Made by a program: the position numbers and the translations under genes. From assembly GCF_028867935.1 (NCBI RefSeq), contig NZ_JAPQNS010000010.1, forward strand, positions 186,001-250,000: 64,000 nucleotides of DNA, written 5' to 3'. The number at the start of each line of letters is the position of its first letter. Positions within the stretch are counted from its first letter, which is position 1. Below the pieces are notes generated by a model that worked only from the letters and a program-made list of their open reading frames with translations, was not told where the DNA came from and did no database searches. This document shows, one piece after another, positions 60,090-64,000 of this stretch. Source of the DNA: Flavobacterium sp. SUN052. GTDB taxonomy: Bacteria; Bacteroidota; Bacteroidia; Flavobacteriales; Flavobacteriaceae.

Positions 60090-60143
60090 AATTAGCCCAG
60101 AACAGAGGGGATTATAATTCATTTCCACTGCTCTGGGTTAATT
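60090..60143. terminator. Large stem-loop downstream of the sigma operon
   Basis: AATTAGCCCAGAACAG (60090-60105) and the complement of CTGCTCTGGGTTAATT (60128-60143) agree at 14 of 16 positions, with a 22-base loop. It lies 44 bp after the barrel gene stop and may end that operon, but it lacks a clear T-tract. The rest of 60047-60234 holds no gene that I can support. Confidence 0.5.
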
Positions 60144-60234
60144 ATATGGTTAAAATGTAGTTTGACAACGGACTAAACTCCCTCTAGCTGAGCACAGTTT
60201 GATTATTCGACTAAATAATTTTTAGGCCGTGTAT

Positions 60235-60264
60235 TGACAAGACACAGAAAAGCACTAATTTTGC
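60235..60264 (+). promoter_or_regulatory. Promoter of the tRNA-Tyr/Gly/Thr-tuf cluster
   Basis: TTG (60235-60237), exactly 19 bp, then TAATTTTG (60257-60264): a perfect match to the Bacteroidota housekeeping consensus TTG-N19-TAnnTTTG. It lies 49 bp before tRNA-Tyr. Confidence 0.85.
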
Positions 60265-60313
60265 AACTCCAAAGCCGGAAGGTCGGTGCGGAATTGTTCT
60301 TTAATACCTTTTT

Positions 60314-60399
60314 GGGGAGTTTCCAGAGTGGCCAAATGGATCAGACTGTAAATCTGCTGGCGTACGCCTTCGGAGGTTCGAATCCTCCACTCCCCACCA
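60314..60399 (+). tRNA. tRNA-Tyr (anticodon GTA)
   Basis: The 86-nt gene pairs GGGGAGT with ACTCCCC, carries the anticodon in CAGACTGTAAATCTG, a long variable arm as expected for tRNA-Tyr, GGTTCGAATCC in the T-arm, and an encoded CCA end. Confidence 0.95.
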
Positions 60400-60469
60400 A
60401 TTAGTTGTCAGTAAGTTAAACATAGCACGCAGTTTTCATTAATTGTAGTTAGTAGAAACTCACTGAAAA

Positions 60470-60542
60470 GCGGGAGTAGCTCAGTTGGTAGAGCGATAGC
60501 CTTCCAAGCTATAGGTCGCGAGTTCGAACCTCGTCTCCCGCT
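60470..60542 (+). tRNA. tRNA-Gly (anticodon TCC)
   Basis: The 73-nt gene pairs GCGGGAG with CTCCCGC, has the D-arm AGCTCAGTTGGTAGAGC, anticodon TCC in GCCTTCCAAGC, and T-arm AGTTCGAACCT. The CCA end is not encoded, unlike the neighbouring tRNA-Tyr. Confidence 0.95.
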
Positions 60543-60600
60543 CAAAAATCTCGGAGCCTACTCGAAAAGTAGCGAGAAGGCAGTGAAAAATTAAAGTGCC

Positions 60601-60672
60601 TGTATAGTGAATAATGAATAATGTTTCGGTTGGATTGCCAGTCCGGTACTTTCATCCATTAGTCATTATACA
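60601..60672. repeat. Inverted word-array element, AATAATG type
   Basis: The left arm (60601-60623) reads as 7-bp units TATAGTG, AATAATG, AATAATG; the right arm, read on the other strand (60672-60653), gives TATAATG, ACTAATG, GATG. A 29-bp spacer separates them. It sits between tRNA-Gly and tRNA-Thr in a probably co-transcribed cluster and may be a pairing structure that affects processing. Confidence 0.65.
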
Positions 60673-60690
60673 ATGTTTGTTTAATCACCA

Positions 60691-60762
<72 letters not shown>

Positions 60763-60813
60763 CAAGCCCGTCATACTGATATTGGATGTTCAGATTGGCA
60801 AGGCTGTGATAGC

Positions 60814-60835
60814 AAGTGTCCCCACAAGGGCACTT
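60814..60835 (+). other. Small hairpin upstream of tuf
   Basis: AAGTGTCC and GGGCACTT form an 8-bp stem with one G-U pair and a 6-base loop (22 nt in all), in the 135-bp gap between tRNA-Thr and tuf. It could attenuate read-through or mark a processing site; it has no T-tract. Confidence 0.35.
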
Positions 60836-60897
60836 TCTTCGTAAATAGCAAATCATCCAAGGAAACCAATAACAGTTCATTAAAGCGTTTTTTAAAC

Positions 60898-62085
60898 ATG
60901 GCAAAAGAGAATTTTGACCGTTCGAAACCGCACGTTAACATCGGTACGATTGGTCACGTTGACCACGGTAAGACGACGCTGACGGCAGCCATTACGAAAG
61001 TATTAGCCGGAAAAGGTCTGGCTGCTATGCGGGACTTTTCGTCTATTGATAACGCGCCCGAAGAAAAAGAGCGTGGTATCACCATCAACACGTCGCACGT
61101 GGAATACGCGACAGCCAACCGCCACTATGCGCACGTTGACTGCCCAGGCCACGCTGACTACGTGAAGAACATGGTAACGGGTGCTGCTCAGATGGACGGC
61201 GCTATCCTGGTAGTTGCTGCCACGGACGGCCCGATGCCACAGACTCGTGAGCACATCCTGCTTGCTCGTCAGGTAGGTGTACCCCAGTTGGTTGTCTTCA
61301 TGAACAAAGTGGACATGGTGGATGATCCAGAATTGCTCGAACTCGTTGAGATGGAAATCCGCGAACTGTTGAGCTTTTATAACTTCGACGGCGACAACAT
61401 TCCAGTTATCCAGGGTTCTGCTTTGGGTGGTTTGAACGGCGAAGGCAAGTGGGTTGAAACCATCGAGCAATTGATGGATGCAGTTGACTCATTTATTCCA
61501 CTTCCTCCACGTCAGACGGAATTGCCGTTCCTGATGCCGGTAGAAGACGTATTCTCAATCACAGGTCGTGGTACAGTTGCTACGGGTCGTATTGAGCGTG
61601 GTATCATCAACTCTGGTGAGCAGGTTGAAATCCTGGGTATGGGTGCAGAAAACCTTAAGTCAGTTGTTACAGGTGTTGAAATGTTCCGAAAAATTCTGGA
61701 CCGTGGCGAGGCTGGTGATAACGTAGGTTTGTTGCTCCGTGGTATTGAAAAAACTGATATCCGTCGTGGTATGGTTATTTGCAAGCCAAACTCGGTTAAG
61801 CCACACCAGAAATTCAAAGCTGAAGTTTACGTACTGTCGAAAGAAGAAGGTGGCCGTCACACGCCATTCTTCAACAAATACCGTCCTCAGTTCTATTTCC
61901 GCACCACCGACGTTACGGGTGAGATCGTACTGCCAGCTGGTGTAGAAATGGTAATGCCTGGTGACAACATCACTATCGAAGTAGAATTGATCAACAAGAT
62001 CGCTATGGAGAAAGGTCTTCGCTTCGCTATCCGTGAAGGTGGCCGTACAGTAGGTGCTGGTCAGGTAACAGAAATCCTCGACTAA
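60898..62085 (+). CDS. tuf: Translation elongation factor Tu
   Basis: The 395-residue GTPase carries all EF-Tu motifs: GHVDHGKT (P-loop, about 18-25), [12 protein letters not shown] (switch I), [17 protein letters not shown] and SALGG, then domains II and III ending [10 protein letters not shown]. It delivers aminoacyl-tRNA to the ribosome. It is downstream of three tRNA genes, probably co-transcribed from the promoter at 60235, and upstream of tRNA-Trp and secE, a conserved arrangement in Bacteroidota. A strong terminator follows. Confidence 0.98.
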   Translation: MAKENFDRSKPHVNIGTIGHVDHGKTTLTAAITKVLAGKGLAAMRDFSSIDNAPEEKERGITINTSHVEYATANRHYAHVDCPGHADYVKNMVTGAAQMDGAILVVAATDGPMPQTREHILLARQVGVPQLVVFMNKVDMVDDPELLELVEMEIRELLSFYNFDGDNIPVIQGSALGGLNGEGKWVETIEQLMDAVDSFIPLPPRQTELPFLMPVEDVFSITGRGTVATGRIERGIINSGEQVEILGMGAENLKSVVTGVEMFRKILDRGEAGDNVGLLLRGIEKTDIRRGMVICKPNSVKPHQKFKAEVYVLSKEEGGRHTPFFNKYRPQFYFRTTDVTGEIVLPAGVEMVMPGDNITIEVELINKIAMEKGLRFAIREGGRTVGAGQVTEILD

Positions 62086-62095
62086 TACGAAATCG

Positions 62096-62138
62096 AAAAA
62101 CAAGTGCATTTCTTAACAGGGATGCACTTGTTTTTTTA
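62096..62138 (+). terminator. Intrinsic terminator of tuf
   Basis: A 14-bp stem (AAAAACAAGTGCAT, 62096-62109, pairing with 62122-62135) around a 12-base loop runs into eight T residues. The downstream promoter for tRNA-Trp begins within its right arm. Confidence 0.92.
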
Positions 62139-62157
62139 ATAAGATTTCGTACTTTTG
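62128..62157 (+). promoter_or_regulatory. Promoter of the tRNA-Trp/secE/nusG/rplKA operon
   Basis: TTG (62128-62130), exactly 19 bp, then TACTTTTG (62150-62157): a perfect match to the consensus. The -33 element is part of the tuf terminator stem. Confidence 0.85.
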
Positions 62158-62252
62158 CAGTCCCAAATAGGGATGTTATAGTTTGGCTCTCAGGCAGAAA
62201 ACGTTCTCGTTAATGGATAAGCCAAAAAGTCGGTAGCTTTTAATTTTAATAC

Positions 62253-62326
62253 ACGGGTGTAGTTCAAGGGTAGAATAGCGGTCTCCAAAACCGTTGATGG
62301 GAGTTCGAATCTCTCCACCCGTGCCA
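62253..62326 (+). tRNA. tRNA-Trp (anticodon CCA)
   Basis: The 74-nt gene pairs ACGGGTG with CACCCGT, has anticodon CCA in GGTCTCCAAAACC, T-arm AGTTCGAATCT, discriminator G and an encoded CCA end. secE starts 13 bp later. Confidence 0.95.
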
Positions 62327-62339
62327 ATCCCTTATACAG

Positions 62340-62531
62340 ATGGACAAGTTTACTTCGTTTCTGAAAGCTTCCTGGGAGGAGGTTCAGCACAACGTCACTT
62401 GGCCAAAATTCAGCGACCTACAGGCCAGCTCAACTCTGGTACTCGTGGCGTCGCTAATTTTTGCGCTATTAGTTGGTTTGATTGATTTCGTTTTCGAGAA
62501 TGGTCTCAACGCGTTCTATCAATCATTTTAA
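62340..62531 (+). CDS. secE: Preprotein translocase subunit SecE
   Basis: The 63-residue protein has the single-helix SecE form: an amphipathic start (KFTSFLKASWEEVQHNVTWPKFSDLQ) with the conserved 'WP' motif, then one membrane helix (STLVLVASLIFALLVGLIDFVF). It joins SecY in the translocon. Its place between tRNA-Trp and nusG is the usual one. Confidence 0.95.
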   Translation: MDKFTSFLKASWEEVQHNVTWPKFSDLQASSTLVLVASLIFALLVGLIDFVFENGLNAFYQSF

Positions 62532-62533
62532 TT

Positions 62534-62632
62534 GAGGGTTTGAGATTGCGGATTTTGAGTTGGGCTGAACTATCATTCTTGTATGGTGTAAGCAATAAAT
62601 CTAAAATCCGAAATCCACAATCCAAAATCTTT
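62534..62632. repeat. Inverted word-array element, GATTNNG type
   Basis: The right arm (62597-62632) is a strict 7-bp array on the plus strand: ATCTAAA, ATCCGAA, ATCCACA, ATCCAAA, ATCTTTC. The left arm (62534-62559) carries the inverse word: GGTTTGA, GATTGCG, GATTTTG. A spacer of about 37 bp separates them. It fills the secE-nusG gap of 105 bp and can pair as an imperfect hairpin. Confidence 0.75.
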
Positions 62633-62636
62633 CAAC

Positions 62637-63197
62637 ATGGCTGAGATACAGTGGTATGTTATTCGGGCAGTGTCGGGTCAGGAAAAGAAAATTAAGTCCT
62701 ACCTAGATAACGAGATTCTCCGGCAAAAACTTGATGAAGTAATTCCTCAGGTTCTTATTCCGTCGGAGAAGGTGTATGAAATGCGCAATGGTAAGAAGCG
62801 CGTTCGGGAAAAATCATTCTTTCCTGGCTACATCCTGATCTCGGCTGACCTGACTAATAACCGGGCACTCGACATGATTTTGAATATGCCCGGTGTGATG
62901 GGTTTCTTAGGGAACGCACAAACGGGTACAAACTCGAAAGTCCCAGTCCCACTGCGGCAAGCTGAGGTGAACAGGATCTTGGGACGGGTTAATGAAGAAG
63001 CTGAAGAGGCTGCTGCGCCAACAGTAGGTTATCTCAAAGGCGAATCAGTAAAAGTAATCGATGGACCATTCGGTGGCTTTGTCGGTACTGTAGAAGAGGT
63101 GTTTGAAGATCGCAAAAAACTGAACGTTGTTGTGAAGATTTTTGGTCGGAACACCCCTGTTGAATTGAGTTACGCGCAAGTAGATAAAGAGAACTGA
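62637..63197 (+). CDS. nusG: Transcription termination/antitermination factor NusG
   Basis: The 186-residue protein has the NGN domain (about 3-115: WYVIRAVSGQEKKIKSYLDNE, KSFFPGYILI, NMPGVMGFLG) and a C-terminal KOW domain (about 135-186: GESVKVIDGPFGGFVGTVEEV). It binds RNA polymerase and couples it to Rho or the ribosome. The ATG follows the inverted word array by 4 bp, so the array is within its translation-initiation region. Confidence 0.97.
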   Translation: MAEIQWYVIRAVSGQEKKIKSYLDNEILRQKLDEVIPQVLIPSEKVYEMRNGKKRVREKSFFPGYILISADLTNNRALDMILNMPGVMGFLGNAQTGTNSKVPVPLRQAEVNRILGRVNEEAEEAAAPTVGYLKGESVKVIDGPFGGFVGTVEEVFEDRKKLNVVVKIFGRNTPVELSYAQVDKEN

Positions 63198-63354
63198 TTT
63201 CGGTTAGGGCTCAGCATCAGAACTCATGCTTCCCATGGGGGTTCGTTGCAAAACAGAGTACCGATTGACGATTGCAGCTGATGCATTGTGACATGCTAAG
63301 CTATAATCAACGATCACAATGGGCCGCCACGCGGCCATAAAATTAACCAAGACA
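63198..63354 (+). other. Leader of the rplKA genes
   Basis: The 157-bp interval between nusG and rplK has no gene. It is longer than usual for this operon and shows several short inverted repeats (for example GCATG/CATGC-type words around 63220-63295). A ribosomal-protein autoregulatory leader is possible, but I cannot identify a known L1 or L10 binding motif. Confidence 0.3.
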
Positions 63355-63801
63355 ATGGCAAAAGAAGTAGGTGGCTACGTAAAGTTGCAGGTTAAGGGCG
63401 GTCAGGCCAATCCTTCTCCACCGATCGGTCCAGCGTTGGGTTCCAAGGGTTTAAATATCATGGAATTCTGCAAGCAGTTCAATGGACGGACGCAGGACAA
63501 GATGGGGATGGTATTGCCGGTGGTTATTACATACTACAAAGACAAGTCATTTGACTTTGTAATTAAAACCCCACCTGCACCGATCATGCTAATGGAGGCT
63601 GCTAAAGTAAAAGGCGGCTCAGCACAACCTAATCGGAACAAAGTTGGCTCAGTAACATGGGATCAGGTACGGACAATTGCGGAAACGAAAATGCCCGATT
63701 TGAATGCCTTTAAAGTTGAGTCGGCTATGAAGATGATCGCTGGTACAGCGCGTAGCATGGGTATTACGGTGCAGGGTAAAGCACCCTGGGATAACCAGTA
63801 A
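63355..63801 (+). CDS. rplK: 50S ribosomal protein L11
   Basis: From ATG 63355 the 148-residue protein reads [20 protein letters not shown], then [22 protein letters not shown], the universal L11 N-terminal signature, and ends with the RNA-binding domain ([12 protein letters not shown]). A longer in-frame reading from 63319 adds 12 residues absent from the family and is rejected. It binds the GTPase-associated centre of 23S rRNA. Confidence 0.97.
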   Translation: MAKEVGGYVKLQVKGGQANPSPPIGPALGSKGLNIMEFCKQFNGRTQDKMGMVLPVVITYYKDKSFDFVIKTPPAPIMLMEAAKVKGGSAQPNRNKVGSVTWDQVRTIAETKMPDLNAFKVESAMKMIAGTARSMGITVQGKAPWDNQ

Positions 63802-63831
63802 GCAATTGTTGCCAAAAGCAATTTACGAGAC

Positions 63832-64000
63832 ATGGCAAAGTTAACTAAGAAACAAAAGGAAGCGATGTCGAAATACGATGCTTCTAAAGCATACACGCTC
63901 GAACAGGCAGCGGGTATTCTGAAGGAGATTTCGTACACGAAATTCGACGCTTCTGTGGATATTGACGTTCGGTTGGGCGTAGATCCGCGTAAAGCCGACC
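63832..64000 (+). CDS. rplA: 50S ribosomal protein L1, truncated by the window edge
   Basis: The first 56 residues are present: [19 protein letters not shown] followed by [13 protein letters not shown] and [19 protein letters not shown], the start of ribosomal protein L1. The gene runs past position 64000. It lies 30 bp after rplK, in the normal order. Confidence 0.95.
   Translation, partial: MAKLTKKQKEAMSKYDASKAYTLEQAAGILKEISYTKFDASVDIDVRLGVDPRKAD

Overview
The window looks like chromosomal DNA from a Bacteroidota bacterium of the order Cytophagales, most like Spirosoma or a close relative (inferred). The signs are an alternative complex III / aa3 oxidase operon, SusC-like and CarboxypepD_reg outer-membrane proteins, an SdrD_B-repeat surface protein, a GH78 rhamnosidase, weak Shine-Dalgarno signals, and promoters of the Bacteroidota type TTG-N19/20-TAnnTTTG.

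Layout. Positions 1-3.7 kb hold a truncated alpha/beta hydrolase, two convergent FAD oxidoreductases and a secreted gluzincin-like metallopeptidase. At 3.7-9.5 kb there are two convergent envelope genes: a TonB-plug/alpha-2-macroglobulin-like protein without a barrel, and a TonB-dependent barrel protein. At 9.7-12.1 kb lie a DUF4199 membrane protein and a LytS/LytTR two-component pair. At 12.2-16.1 kb is a three-subunit molybdenum hydroxylase (PaoABC/YagTSR type). Next come a RelE-type toxin-antitoxin pair, a divergent degenerate sigma/anti-sigma pair, treY, and a LacI regulator with two palindromic operator-like sites. At 22.1-24.4 kb are small orphan genes, a TonB-C protein and a complete IS5-like element. 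At 24.4-31.2 kb are a lipoprotein, a DUF1772-like membrane protein, a GH78 rhamnosidase, an unknown secreted protein and YpdA. At 31.3-36.1 kb is a 1602-residue SdrD_B protein. PriA, GtrA and a metallophosphoesterase follow.

The most coherent block is 40.4-57.4 kb: actABCDEF, then ctaC, ctaD, ctaA, ctaB, two subunit III genes, subunit IV, SCO, DUF420, a small CxxC protein and DUF983. All are on one strand with short gaps or overlaps, from one good promoter (40371-40401) to one clear terminator (57424-57447). Together they encode the quinol-oxidising complex, the terminal oxidase, heme A synthesis and copper insertion. A sigma / putative anti-sigma / outer-membrane barrel operon follows. The window ends in the conserved tRNA-Tyr, tRNA-Gly, tRNA-Thr, tuf, tRNA-Trp, secE, nusG, rplK, rplA translation cluster.

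The least explained structures are four intergenic inverted word arrays: 1781-1888, 13801-13886, 60601-60672 and 62534-62632. Each is a short tandem array of a 6-10 bp word followed, across a spacer, by an array of the complementary word. Word sequence differs between copies but architecture is shared. One supplies the stop codons of two convergent genes, one sits inside the molybdenum-enzyme operon, one between tRNA genes and one between secE and nusG. No rRNA genes, CRISPR arrays or prophage were seen.
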